From: Henckelia pumila
Lineage: Eukaryota > Streptophyta > Magnoliopsida > Lamiales > Gesneriaceae
Length of the DNA stretch: 64,000 nt
Reading direction: 5' to 3'
Assembly: GCF_033568475.1 (NCBI RefSeq)
Contig: NW_027331831.1
Location: forward strand, 14,198,001 to 14,262,000
This document shows, one piece after another, positions 46,107 through 57,611 of the stretch; the stretch's first letter is position 1; each line of letters opens with the position of its first letter. Below the pieces are notes generated by a model. The model ran no database searches. It was not told the origin of the DNA and was given only the letters and a program-made list of their open reading frames with translations. The position numbers and the translations under genes are program-made.

Positions 46107-46489
46107 CTAGTTCATCAAACAAACCATCATATCATCTTCACAATTTGGTGAAATCAGGCTTTCTGAGTAGGTAACACCTTCAACTTCAATACTGTCACTA
46201 AAATGGTGATTATGTGGGTTTCTAGGGTCGTACACACTTATATTTGATCCATAATTAATTAGTATCTTGTTATCTGGGGACAAAAACAATGGACAAGGTC
46301 TAATGTACTCATTATCCATCAAATCAAGAAAGAATGGTATACAAGTTGCTTTAGTCCAAGATTCTCTCACCCCGTATTCCTTCATCAACCATACATCCAT
46401 ATGAGTGTTTCGTTCACAACATGCAGCAAGACAACCATTTAAAACTTTTAGCTCGATTATAACATAATCATTCTCGAGATTGGGCAAAG

Positions 46490-46494
46490 GTAAC
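46490..46494. repeat. Target-site duplication of the copia insertion
   Basis: GTAAC before the 5' LTR, repeated at 51496-51500 after the 3' LTR. Confidence 0.9.
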
Positions 46495-46728
46495 TGTCGA
46501 GAAATGGAAGTAAATATATTATTTGTACAGAATTATTAGGAAATATTTTTACCTTATGTGTTGAGTTATTTTAGGATAGCTAATATTTTGTCATTGAATT
46601 TAGGTTTGCTAGTTGTGTATATAATGAGGCATCTTGTAACGTTATTTCATAGAGAAAAGAATTATTCTTGATACAGCCAATAGAATGTTCTTTGTTTGTT
46701 CATGTTTCTTTGATATGATCTGTCAACA
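46495..46728 (+). repeat. Copia 5' LTR
   Basis: 234 bp, TG...CA ends. Confidence 0.93.
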
Positions 46729-46740
46729 TGGTATCAAAGC
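46729..46740 (+). other. Copia primer-binding site
   Basis: TGGTATCAAAGC directly after the LTR, complementary to initiator tRNA-Met with one mismatch to the usual TGGTATCAGAGC. Confidence 0.85.
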
Positions 46741-46888
46741 CGTAAGGTTTTGACAACGTAGACCTGGTAAAGAAACGATCTTTTTCTTTTTTTTTTGGGT
46801 AAAAATCAAATTTGTGCGTACCTTGTGAAGAGGCGATCACTCCTAGGCATTAAATCCGAAGTACCTGCAGGCCTGAGAAGACGCAACA

Positions 46889-48175
46889 ATGTCTGGAAGG
46901 GAAGAAAAGGGCTCGGAAGACGCTAACCAGGTTATGGGCCCAAAAATACAAGAAAAGTATGCAGTAAACCCTAATGGGCTTGAAAACTCATTGGTCCATC
47001 TTACCATTCATAAATTGAATGGAAAAAATTTTCTAGAATGGGCCCAGTCCATTAAATTAGTTATCGATGGTAAAGGAAGGCTGGGATATCTGACGGGAGA
47101 TATAGAAGAACCGAAGAAAACAGATCCAAAGTGGAATTCATGGAAGTCCGAGAATTCCATGGTGATTGCGTGGCTGATAAACTCCATGGAACCGCCGATT
47201 GGGAAAACCTATCTATTCTTGCCCACTGCGAAGGATGTCTGGGAAGCCGTGAGGGACACATACTCTGATTTGGAGAATTCCTCTCAGATTTTTGAGTTTA
47301 AAACCAGGCTGTGGAATTCAAAACAAGGGGAAAAAAGTGTGATTGAATACTACAACGAGATGCGAACTCTATGGCAAGAGTTAGATTTGTGTTATGAAGA
47401 TACTTGGGAATGCAAGAATGACAGCGTAAAATACCAGAAGCGCATGGAGAACGACCGAGTATATGTTTTTCTTGCTGGATTAAATCGAGAACTAGATGAT
47501 GTTCGTGGCAGAATTCTGGGGAAGAAGCCTTTGCCATCACTTAGTGAAGTATTTGCTGAAGTAAGGAGAGAAGAGGGCAGAAGCAGGGTAATGTTAAACG
47601 ACAAGACTTTTTCTGCAACTGAAGTTTCTGCCTTGGTGTCCAAAAATACTAGCAGGTTCCCTGTCAACCAGCAGCTTCGACCAGGCCAAAAAGGAGAGGG
47701 AACCAGGTGCGAATATTGTGGCAAACCAAACCATACAAAGGAAATTTGTTGGGATTTGCATGGTAAACCACCAAATTGGAAGCCAAAATTTCCCAAGTCA
47801 AAGGGTCGCGAGTCAAGAGCCAATCAATCTAAAACCGAGGATGAAGTTGCTGCCACCACGGGGATACCTTCTTTCATTAAGGAACAGCTAGACCAATTGT
47901 ATAAGCTTTTCCAATCTACACAGTTTTCTAAATCCACCTCAGTGCCACCCTCTAGTTCCCTAGCTCAACAAGGTAATATGCTTCAACATATAGCCTTTTC
48001 TACATGTATTTTATTCGAGGAACCATGGATTATAGATTTCGGGGCGACTGGTCACATGACAGGTTCATCTAGGTTATTTCTATCTTACACCCCCATGTGC
48101 AGAAAACAAGAAAATCAGAATAGCAGATGGCTCTTTATCCCCAATAGCTGGAAAAGGGTCAATCACTATTTCTGA
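46889..48175 (+). pseudogene. Copia gag and start of protease
   Basis: ATG 46889 (MSGREEKGSED). Gag domain with LNGKNFLEWAQSIKLVIDGK and a zinc knuckle CEYCGKPNHTKEICW near residue 275. The protease begins at WIIDFGATGHMTG, where the usual DSGA is DFGA, so its catalytic motif is altered. The frame shifts near 48110 and ends at 48175. Confidence 0.85.
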
Positions 48176-51100
48176 AACCTTGAATCTTCACAATGTTCTC
48201 CATGTCCCCAATCTGTCTTGTAATTTATTGTCAATTAGTCAGTTAACTTGAGAACTTAATTGTTGTGCTAAATTTTCTCAAAAATCATGTGAATTTCAGG
48301 ATTCGGACTCGGGGATGATGATTGGCAGTGCTAGGGAGAAAGGGGGACTTTACTACTTTGAGAAGTCTAACTCGCATGGACAAGCACAACAATCTAGCAT
48401 GGAACCAAGTTCAAGTATTGATAATATCATGTTGTTACATCGTAGACTAGGTCATCCAAACTTGTCATATTTAAAACATGTGTTTCCAGCTTTATTTAAG
48501 AATAAAAGTTTTCCTGAATTTAAATGTGAAGTGTGTCAGTATGCCAAACATCATCGTACCACTTTTCCAGCACGACCATATAAAGCATCTACACCTTTTT
48601 CTCTTGTTCATAGTGATGTTTGGGGCCCATTTAAATCTCCTGCAATTTCTAGAAAAAATTGGTTTCTCACATTTATTGACGATCATACACGAATGACATG
48701 GGTTTACTTACTCTTTGAAAAGGCAGAAGCTGAACGAGATTTTAAAATATTTTATACTATGGTTCAAACACAATTTCATAAAAATATCAAAGTATTTCGA
48801 AGTGATAATGGGAAAGAGTACTTTAATAAAATTCTAGGGGCATTTTTTCATGAAAATGGGATAATTCATCAAAGTTCATGTGTCCGGACTCCCCAACAAA
48901 ATGGTATAGCAGAAAGAAAAAATAGGCACCTCCTGGAAGTGGCTAGGTCTCTCATGTTCACTACTGGAGTACCCAAGTACTTATGGGGAGAGGCTATTCT
49001 TACTGCTACCTATTTAATTAATCGAATGCCATCTAGAATCCTCAATTTTAAATCGCCTTTATCAATGTTTAAAGATTACTTTCCCACGTCACATTTAGCT
49101 TTTGATTTACAGCTTCTAGTGTTTGGATGTGTAGCCTTTGTTCATCTGCATGATCGAGATAAATTGGATCCTAGGGCACTAAAATATGTTTTTGTAGGGT
49201 ACTCCCCTACAAAGAGGGGATATAAATGTTTTGATCCTCAGACAAAAAAAGTTTTTTGTGACAATGGATGTCACATTCTTTGAGTCACAAGCCTATTTTA
49301 CTCCTCTTCAGGGGGAGAATCTACTTGAAGATTCGTTTCCTAGACTTGTTGATGTACACATAAGTTTAGACCCACCAACACCAGAGTTAGAGTCCACTCA
49401 ACAAAAAAATGAAACTGGGAAAATGTTTGACTATGTCTATGCGAGAAGACAACCTCAAAGGAAGAAAGAAGGCCCCATGATTCCACACGACCATGAGTCT
49501 GAACCGAGGAAAGAATCTGACGCCTTAGTCTCTCCTGATCCAGGTAAGAACTCTGATCTATCTCATAATAGCATTGAGTCTCTTGTCACCCTGGATATTC
49601 CCATCGCACTTAGAAAAGGTACTAGAGCATGTACCCAAAATCCTTTGTCTAACCATATGTCTTACCAGAATATCTCTAAATCCTATTTCAGCTTTATCTC
49701 TCAGTTGCATTGTGTAGAGGTTCCTAAGTATGTACAGGAGGCTCTATTTGTTCCACATTGGAAGGAGGCTGTGCTTGAGGAGATGAAAGCGTTAAAAAAG
49801 AATGAAACCTGGGAGCTAATGGCTTTATCGAAAGGAAAGCAAACAATGGGTTGTAAATGGGTGTTCAATGTGAAACTTAACTCTGATGGGTCATTGGAGC
49901 GGTATAAAGCCCGACTTGTTGCCAAAGGATTTACTCAAACATATGGAATTGATTATCAGGAAACTTTTGCTCCTGTAGCTAAATTGAATACAATCAAAAT
50001 TTTACTCTCTGTGTGAATCTAGACTGGCCGTTGCACCAGTTGGATGTAAAAAATGTTTTTCTCAATGGAGAATTGGAAGAGGAAGTGTATATGGATGCTC
50101 CACCTGGCTTTGAAGATCAATTTGGAGGAAAAATATGCAAGTTAAAAAAGTCCCTCTATGGACTAAAACAGTCGCCACGGGCATGGTTTGAAAAATTCTC
50201 CAGATCAATCAAGAAACATGGCTACACCCAAGGACAATCAGATCACACAATGTTTGTGAAGCATACCAGTGACAAAAAGGTAGCAGTTCTGATCGTGTAT
50301 GTCGATGACATAATCTTAACAGGAAATGATGACATTGAAATAACCAGACTAAAGAAATGCCTTGCATCAGAATTTGAGGTCAAGGAATTGGGTCATTTGC
50401 GTTATTTCCTGGGAATGGAAGTTGCCAGATCAAGAAAAGGAATTTATGTTTCACAGAGGAAGTATATTCTAGACTTTCTTGAAGAAACTGGAATGACCGG
50501 CTGCAGACCCAGTGATACTCCTATAGACCCAAACTTGAAATTGGGAAATGTGACCGAAGGAACTCTAGTGGAGTTAGGGAAATATCAAAGACTTGTAGGA
50601 AAATTAATCTATCTTTCTCACACACGACCCGATATTGGATTTACTGTGAGCATGGTGAGTCAATTCATGCACTCACCTTATGAGGAGCACTTGGAGGCGG
50701 TCTACAAGATCTTGAGATACTTGAAGAGTACTCCTGGAAAAGGTTTATTGTTCAAAAAAAGTAGTCAAAAGAGCATAGAGTGTTTTACAGATGCTGATTG
50801 GGCTGGATCAACGATGGATAGAAGGTCAACTTCAGGATATTGTACTTTATTTTGGGGAAACCTGGTCACTTGGAGAAGCAAAAAACAAAATGTTGTGGCA
50901 AGAAGTAGTGCTAAAGCAGAACTGAGGGCTATGGAAAATGGGGTATGTGAACTACTGTGGCTTAAGAGAGTTGTTGAAGAACTAAAGTTACAAGTACAAG
51001 TTCCAATGAAACTGTTCTGCGACAACAAGTCAGCCATCAATATTCCAAATAATCCAGTCCAACACGATAGAACTAAACATATTGAGATTGACCGTCATTT

Positions 51101-51254
51101 CATCAAGGAGAAGTTGGAAAGTGGTGTGATATGTATGCCTTTTGTTCCTACTGATCAGCAGATTGCTGATGGCTTAACTAAAGGTCACTTTCGACCTAAG
51201 TTTGAAGATTTTACAAGAAAGTTGGGCATGTTGAATATCTTTGCACCAACTTGA
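48176..51254 (+). pseudogene. Copia pol (integrase, RT, RNase H), broken frames
   Basis: After an in-frame TGA at about 48248-48250 the integrase is readable at 48315-49280: LLHRRLGHPNLSYL and CEVCQYAKH zinc region, FLTFIDDHTRMTW, FRSDNGKEYF and QQNGIAERKN (the DDE residues are present). A shift in a T run near 49250 leads to the RT start (49300-50010), another near 50010 to RT with LVYVDDIILTG-like active site (IVYVDDIILTGND, about 50295) and RNase H (CFTDADWAGSTMDRRSTSGY), ending at 51254. AELRAM stands where copia usually has AEYRAM. Confidence 0.88.
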
Positions 51255-51261
51255 GGGGGAG
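51251..51261 (+). other. Copia polypurine tract
   Basis: TTGAGGGGGAG directly before the 3' LTR. Confidence 0.8.
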
Positions 51262-51495
51262 TGTCGAGAAATGGAAGTAAATATATTATTTGTACAGAAT
51301 TATTAGGAAATATTTTTACCTTATGTGTTGACTTATTTTAGGATAGTTAATATTCTGTCATTAAATTTAGGTTTGCTAGTTGTGTATATAATGAAGCACC
51401 TTGTAACGTTATTTCATAGAGAAAAGAATTATTCTTGATACAGCCAATAGAATGTTCTTTGTTTGTTCATGTTTCTTTGATATGCTCTGTCAACA
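51262..51495 (+). repeat. Copia 3' LTR
   Basis: 234 bp, about seven substitutions from the 5' LTR. Confidence 0.93.
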
Positions 51496-53385
51496 GTAAC
51501 ACTGTAAAAGTGACCGTTGCAAGATCATGAGAAACAATCTCCCACTCAACTGCTCCATCATAGTGTGTGACCGAACAATGTATGGCTCCGTTCAAATACT
51601 TACCAGACCCACCAAATGCATCACCACCTGGCCAATTAGACAAAATCGTCCAAGAATTGGCCCTCAAACTATAAACATTGACCTGAATCTCAAGCATGTG
51701 TGACCCTGTAACACGCTCAAAACTGAAAAACTCCACTACCTTATAATCATCATGCATTCATCATAAACAAAACCGTATGTCAAGCTGCAATATCCAAAAT
51801 TCATATCAATACCAGATTTGTTAAAACTTTAGATTGTCGTGTCACCGGATTCCACAACATTAGGGTGTTATGAGGCAGTGAAACACAGACCAACCCATGA
51901 CAAGAGCCCAAAAACCATATCCGGTCATCAGGCTCAAGATGAGGATAATCCAAAGATACTGCCTGAACCTGCAAATATTTATCAATTTCTGGGAAAATGA
52001 AACCACTTGAAACAGAATCTGCCACTGTGCAATTAAGAGAACAAGTGAATAAGTATATTGGAGAGGTTCTGGAACCAAAGATAAGTCTATCGTGAGCGAA
52101 CACATTGCTTTTGGTTGAAAGTTTGTGGTGAGTCTTTGCAAACTGAGAACTTGAAATTAAAGATAACCATCCCTTTGAAACTGCGGTAAAACGCAGAAGA
52201 TACTTCACGGGTAATCTCAAGAGTATCTCTGAAATTAGTTCCGAAGGCAATGTCCGTCCAATGACAATTTCATCCTCCAAATTTGGAGAAACAAGGCTTT
52301 CACAGTAGGTGATAGTTTCCACTTCAAATCTATCACTAAAATGATGAGTATATGGATCCCTTGGATCATACTAGCTTAAATTTGTTCCATAATTAACTAG
52401 CATCTTGCCATCCAACGACAAAAAACAACGGACATGGTCTTATAAACTCATGATCCCTAAAGTCCAAAACGAATGGGATTGTAGTCACTTTAGTCCACGA
52501 TTCCTTCATTTACCATATATCCATGTGAGTGTTTCTTTCACAGCATATTTCAAGACAACCCCTTAAAACTTTCACATCGACATTGACATCATCATTATCT
52601 TCATTATGAAGATGAGGCAAGTGCACCACTGAAAAAGTATATGTGGAAAGATCATGAGAAACAATCACCCACTCAATCGGTCCATCAAGGCGGTGGACGG
52701 ACCAATAGATAGCCCCATTCAAAAACTTTCCAGACCCACCAAATGCGTGTCCACCAGGCCAATTCAACAAGGTCTTCCAAGAGTTGGCCCTCAAACTATA
52801 AACCTTTAGCTGAATATCCAGTGTGGGTGCACCTGCAAAAGGCTCAAAACTAAGAGACTCCACCATTTTATAATCGTCGATCAACTCATCGTAACCAAAA
52901 CCATATCCTATGCCGTAGTAGTCGAAATCCAGAACTGTGCCAGAATTTGGCAATTTTTTGGCTTTCCCTATTGTGGGGTTCCACAAGCTCAATGATTCAT
53001 CCGATGAAGATAGACATATCAATCCATTACAGGACCCCTCGAACCATACCACATCATGGGGCTCGTACAAAGGACAATCAATGCAAACACGTTGAACAAG
53101 TAAATTTTGATCAAGTGGAGGGTAAATGGTGCCACCAAAAGCCGAGTGATCAGCAGCAGATTGAGGAGACCAAGTGTATAGATCCATCGAAAATCCCTTG
53201 GAACCAAACATGAGTCTATCATCGTTCGAATTCTTAAGATGGGCCTTGGCAAAATCATAACTTGAAATCAAGAAAAGCCAAGATTTGGAGACACACCTGA
53301 ATTTCAAGAGGGATTTTGTCGGCAACCTCAAAAGGATTTTGACGATGATTTCCTCTGGAAGGGAAGGAACATCATGTTCCATCAC

Positions 53386-54366
53386 TCAATTGTTCGTCGA
53401 TCACTGGGCATTTGAGTGATTAATTTACGTTGACGATGCAAAACAAAACAAACAGTGGATTTTTAGGGTCTGTTTTATATTTGACTAGCGGTCGTGCGTG
53501 TGCATCATTCAATACGTATAGCAGGGGTCATTCCCAGTCTTATTTGTTTAACCTTAAAGTTGTTTTTGGTATGCAGGATAAGGCAAGGATAATGATAATA
53601 TCCTTTGTTTGACTCGGTTTTTTATTGTGTTAGGATAACTATGGGCCCGGGATACTTTTTTTTTTTGTCAGTGGGAAAATGGGAGATAAAGTAACCCACG
53701 TGAGAGCTTGTATTATGAATCCTATTTGCTATAGTAGATGAGAGAGAAGAGTGTTTTTACTGATTTCTCCCTTGCCCTATCTATAATTCCTAATTCTCAC
53801 ACCGACAAAACACAACCAAGAAGAAGTCCTTTGCGGGCGACTAACGAGGATTACGAGCTCTCCTACTACAGATCTGAATCGATTTCTTCATCTTGCTTAG
53901 GTAAGGCGAGTACACGGTCTTCTACTAAACCATCTGGACTGATTTCTTCGTAAAGTAAGAGAGTGTTTTAGGCTGCTGAATGACCGTTGTTCTATGTTTG
54001 AAAAATTACGGTGATTTTTCTTTTATCCCTAATTTCTATGAACTCGATGATCTTGAGCAGATGACCTTTTCTGGAACGATGATTTTTATTTTATGCGTGA
54101 GGATATTGGAATGGGTATTTTCATCTGTTATCGATTCCTCCAAATTTTTACATTATATGACTTTTTTGTGGGTTATGAAACGTTGTCAGTCAGTATTTGA
54201 TTGTAAACTTTTCAATTTGCTCATCATTGTGATGGATCTGTATCTTTTCTCCTTTGATTTGATACATACACATTTCATTTAACAGTTGTAATCAGGAAGA
54301 AAGTAAGTTCTCATTATTCTCTAATTCCTAGAATAATAGTCTACTTAATTTTCTTCTTTTTAAGAG
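53386..54366. other. Flank between the F-box copy and the Harbinger gene
   Basis: No certain gene. 53550-53660 has text typical of PIF/Harbinger or related MITE ends (GGTATGCAGGATAAGGCAAG), so the Harbinger element may begin here. 53980-54282 is an open frame of 100 codons without a known domain. Confidence 0.4.
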
Positions 54367-55153
54367 ATGGACAGAAAACGTACAAACATTATCCTCATTC
54401 TCATGGCCTGTCAAATGTTATGTCGAAATTTTTTGATGGTAATTATTTTAACACGACAACGTTTGAGATTACTCGAGAAGCAGCGACGTTATCCTCGTAT
54501 AGAAACTTCATCATACACCCTGAATGGGAGAATATATGCTCAACTCAACCACCTACATAGGATAATTGATGCAGGGGATGTTCAATGTGTGGTTAACTTA
54601 CAAATGAACCGCAATGCATTTGGACGGTTGTGTTATCTGTTAACCAACATAGGAGGGCTAGTTGATTCGAGATATGTACGAATAGAAGAGAAATTAGATA
54701 TGTTCTTGTCAATTCTGGCTCATCATAAAAAGAATCGTGTCACTCGACATGGCTACATTCATAGTGGACAGAATATTAGCGCATATTTCCACGAAGTAAT
54801 GCGAGAACTTTTGAAGTTACATCTGTTACTTCTAGTTAAACGTGCCCTTGTTGACAAGAGTTGCACAAATAAGAATTGGAAATGGTTCAAGGTACTATAA
54901 TTTTATTTGTACATTAACGTAATTGATGTTCTTCTTCACGTAATAGTTTTTTAAATTTATTATGTCTTCATCATAATTAACTGACATAATTATACGAGCA
55001 TTATCAGGGATGTTTGGGGGCGTTAGATGGAACACATATATCAGTACATGTCCCTACTCGAGACAGGGCAAGATACAAAAATAGAAAGGGCACTATTGCG
55101 GTTAACGTACTGGCAGTATGTGATCGAGAAATGAACTTCATATATGCTCTGAC
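54367..55153 (+). pseudogene. PIF/Harbinger transposase (HARBI1/ALP1-like), 3' part removed
   Basis: Exon 1, 54367-54891, carries the N-terminal helix-rich region (MNRNAFGRLCYLLTNIGGL, RVTRHGYIHSGQNISAYFHE) typical of plant Harbinger transposases (DUF8040). The donor GTACTA and the acceptor TATCAG join it in frame to exon 2 from 55008, which starts the DDE nuclease: GCLGALDGTHISVHVP (first catalytic Asp in LDGTH) and RYKNRKGTIAVNVLAVCD. At 55154 the frame is cut by the LTR element that fills the rest of the window, so the remaining catalytic residues are absent here. It may be a transposon gene or a domesticated relative. Confidence 0.8.
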
Positions 55154-55271
55154 TGTGGGGACCCGGGTTGCTAATCTCATCTTAGGGCAATAAAAAATTA
55201 ATAACAATTAATCAAACAATACATGAATAATAAACTAAGAGCTAAAATTTTTTTTTTTTTAAAACCATCAC

Positions 55272-55405
55272 CTCGCTCAATCGGGCACATTCAGCCGATC
55301 GAGCGAGCTAAAATTCTAAGCTCTCGGTCTGCAAAACTTTTGGTCTCGCTCGATCGGTGAAAATCACCCGATCGAGCGAGCCCAAAAGTCACCCGATCGA
55401 GCGGG
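55272..55405. repeat. Perfect 13-nt-arm hairpins in the left LTR
   Basis: CTCGCTCGATCGG and its exact complement CCGATCGAGCGAG around 10-nt loops: 55345-55380 is perfect, 55272-55307 has one arm change (CTCGCTCAATCGG), and 55393-55405 is a lone right arm ending GCGGG. Starts are 73 bp apart. Confidence 0.9.
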
Positions 55406-56669
55406 CTCCAAATTCTGGAAATTCTGCTGCAACTTAATGCTGTCAAACTTGGAATATAAAGACATCACTTAACACACTTAGACAAATAAGTATGTGATTT
55501 TAGAAAAACTCGAAAACCACCACGTTCTCGAGTTGTTCTACCTTGCGAGGATAATGTCGAATCATACCTTTCATCGCGATTCAAACATCTTGAATCTGTT
55601 GCCAATGCTGAGTATCTCAAAGCTAGCCAAATCAGTCATACAATGCTGCTCATTTCAATCAGTGCTACTTGAAGGTATTCTTGATTCAACTTCAAACACT
55701 TCAAGTCATTCGAATTGAACTCGTCGATTTAACTTCGATAATCTTCACTTCAAATCTGAAATGGTTTATAACATAGCTAAACATCAATATCCAATCTGAA
55801 TTGATGTTTCTTTAAAGCTTATATAGTTCAAATCTTGCTAATACAATCGGAATTCAAACCGACGTCGCAACTATTCGAGTCCGATAAATCTTTTGATTCA
55901 AATATCATTATTTCTACGACTCGCAAATAAGGTTAACCGCAACCTTGGCATAGAATCAACTCAATATACAATCATATCAAAAGCAATAAAGATCCACTAC
56001 CTGTGATGGATCGAAAATAACATAAGTTCTACCTCAAGAACAAGTACTTAAACAAGTATGTGATTTGTTCGGGATAACTCAAGAATAGTCGTTCTTGAGT
56101 TTCAAAGTCCCTGACTCGCGATTTCGTCATTATACCTTTCATTCTCGAGTTGACGATGTTCCACATCTGAATAGGAAGTACAACAACAACGCCTACAAGA
56201 ATCTGATCATTCAAACATCAATCATCTTCACTCACATTCGCTTCCATCTTGATCACTTCTTCTTCGGTTTCAAGTTGAGGTTCTTGAGTCAATAGTCTCC
56301 TATTAAACTCTGAAACATATCATCAAAAACATGCAAATCAAACCTCATTCTATTCAGTCATTTCAGAATTGAATCAAACTCATCAATATAGATTCAATCA
56401 ACATCATTTCAAACTTCAACTTTTTCTTATTCGATATAACTTGGAGTCTTGCATCGTTCATCTTTCAAACGTGACTGAAACTGAGAAATAAAAATGCTAT
56501 ATCATCGCTAACATTTCACTTACATCTCAATTCAATCTTTGGTTATCAAAATTGATCCTAAAACATCGACCGGTGTTGTAGCGATTGAAAATCGGGAACC
56601 GACTCGGTACCGAATTCATTTCTAATCAATTCAATCATTCGTATCACTTATATTAGCTGAATTCATCAT

Positions 56670-56999
56670 TCAATTCATCATATCAGCAGCTAAATATATC
56701 AAATGTAAGCTGGACATCATAACAAGTTCATTCCTTAGTTCATTTTCAATCCAGCTTCGATATATAACGGCATACGAATTCAAGAACACAAACATCAAGT
56801 CATAATCTGATCTCTGCCAAATTTCGTTCCTCAAAACATGCCGAGATAACAAAATACTTACATCAAATCGAAGCCCTCGTTGCAAGGATTCCAGAACATC
56901 TTTCGGAATTGAAATCGGACGAGCGAAACAAAAGTTATCGACGTTTGAAAATCGAAAAGCAAAGGAAATGGAAGAGGGTTCGAGCTCCTCTGTTCTCAT
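56670..56999 (-). other. 109-codon ORF kept in both LARD LTRs
   Basis: Minus-strand (element sense) ORF starting MRTEELEPSSISFAFRFS and including IPKDVLESL. The same-length ORF is at 63097-63426 with about five differences. No known domain; a canonical donor-like GATGTAAGT lies inside, so it may only mark a transcribed LTR leader. Confidence 0.3.
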
Positions 57000-57573
57000 T
57001 TATGAATCTGATATTGACATACACGTATCAAGGCTGAGTAAGCTTCAAAAAATCTGATATATATTGAATATTTGCAATTTAGTCCCTCAAGTATTCATTA
57101 ATTGCAATTCAGTCCTTGGCCTTCTTTTTAATTCAATTTCAATCCAAAATAATTTAAGAATATTAGAATTAAAATTGAAACTCTAAATATTTCCAAATTA
57201 AATATACTTGGATTAAAATAAATTAAATTCGGATTAATTAAATAATTTCGACCGTTTGCACTTTAGCCCTTGCAACTTCGATATTTTCAAATCAGTCCGT
57301 GATCGGGTTGTATCTTCAAAATTAATCTTCGTTAATTCCCGAAACATGGAATTTAATCTTAAATCCCATAAATATTCAAATAGAATATTTATTCTTTTAA
57401 TTTAAGAATTCTCGGAATTTAATTCTCAAAATCCGTAAATTCTCAAATTAAATATTTTCGGCTCGGAAATTAAATCTATCATTTTCATAACTTCTCAAAT
57501 CAATATTAGCCCTTAATATGGAATTTAATTCTCAAATTCCATAATTAATAATTTAATATTTTCGGGCCTTACA

Positions 57574-57611
57574 ATTCCTCCCCTCTAAGAAATGATTTCG
57601 TCCTCGAAATC
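57574..57611 (-). other. Polypurine tract and Tekay-type hairpin motif of the LARD
   Basis: ATTCCTCCCCTCT (plus strand) touches the LTR; GATTTCG-TCCT-CGAAATC at 57594-57611 is a perfect 7-bp-arm inverted repeat, equivalent to 31181-31198. Confidence 0.75.

Larger units (their letters stand above)
46495..51495 (+). mobile_element. Ty1/copia retrotransposon, inactive
   Basis: 5001 bp with 234-bp LTRs (46495-46728, 51262-51495) flanked by GTAAC. LTRs start TGTCGAGAAATGG and end CTGTCAACA and differ at about seven positions. The domain order gag-PR-INT-RT-RH identifies copia. At least three frameshifts and one nonsense codon inactivate it. It lies antisense inside the second F-box copy. Confidence 0.93.
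46107..53382 (-). pseudogene. Second, decayed F-box/FBA locus (two modules) split by a copia element
   Basis: Duplicate of the gene at 39076-42525. Module 1: 53382-52510 (VPSLPEEIIVKILLRLPTKS), stopped by TAA at NTHMDIW where the intact copy has TTG, then a 1-nt insertion in a T run near 52420. Module 2: F-box at about 52260-52140 (LPSELISEILLRLPVKYLLR), a frameshift near 51800, FBA part 51757-51501, the copia insertion (46495-51495), and the FBA end 46489-46107. The sequence ends SPNCEDDMMVCLMN, in the place where the intact gene has the linker to module 3, so no third module exists here. The locus is non-functional as a whole, though module 1 could give a 290-aa F-box product. Confidence 0.85.
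55154..57573 (-). repeat. Left (3') LTR of the LARD-like element (2420 bp)
   Basis: Its last ~1.65 kb (from about 55918) is nearly identical to 62371-64000 and its first ~290 bp is similar to 61428-61780, but the middle (about 55440-55917) does not match the other LTR. Confidence 0.8.
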
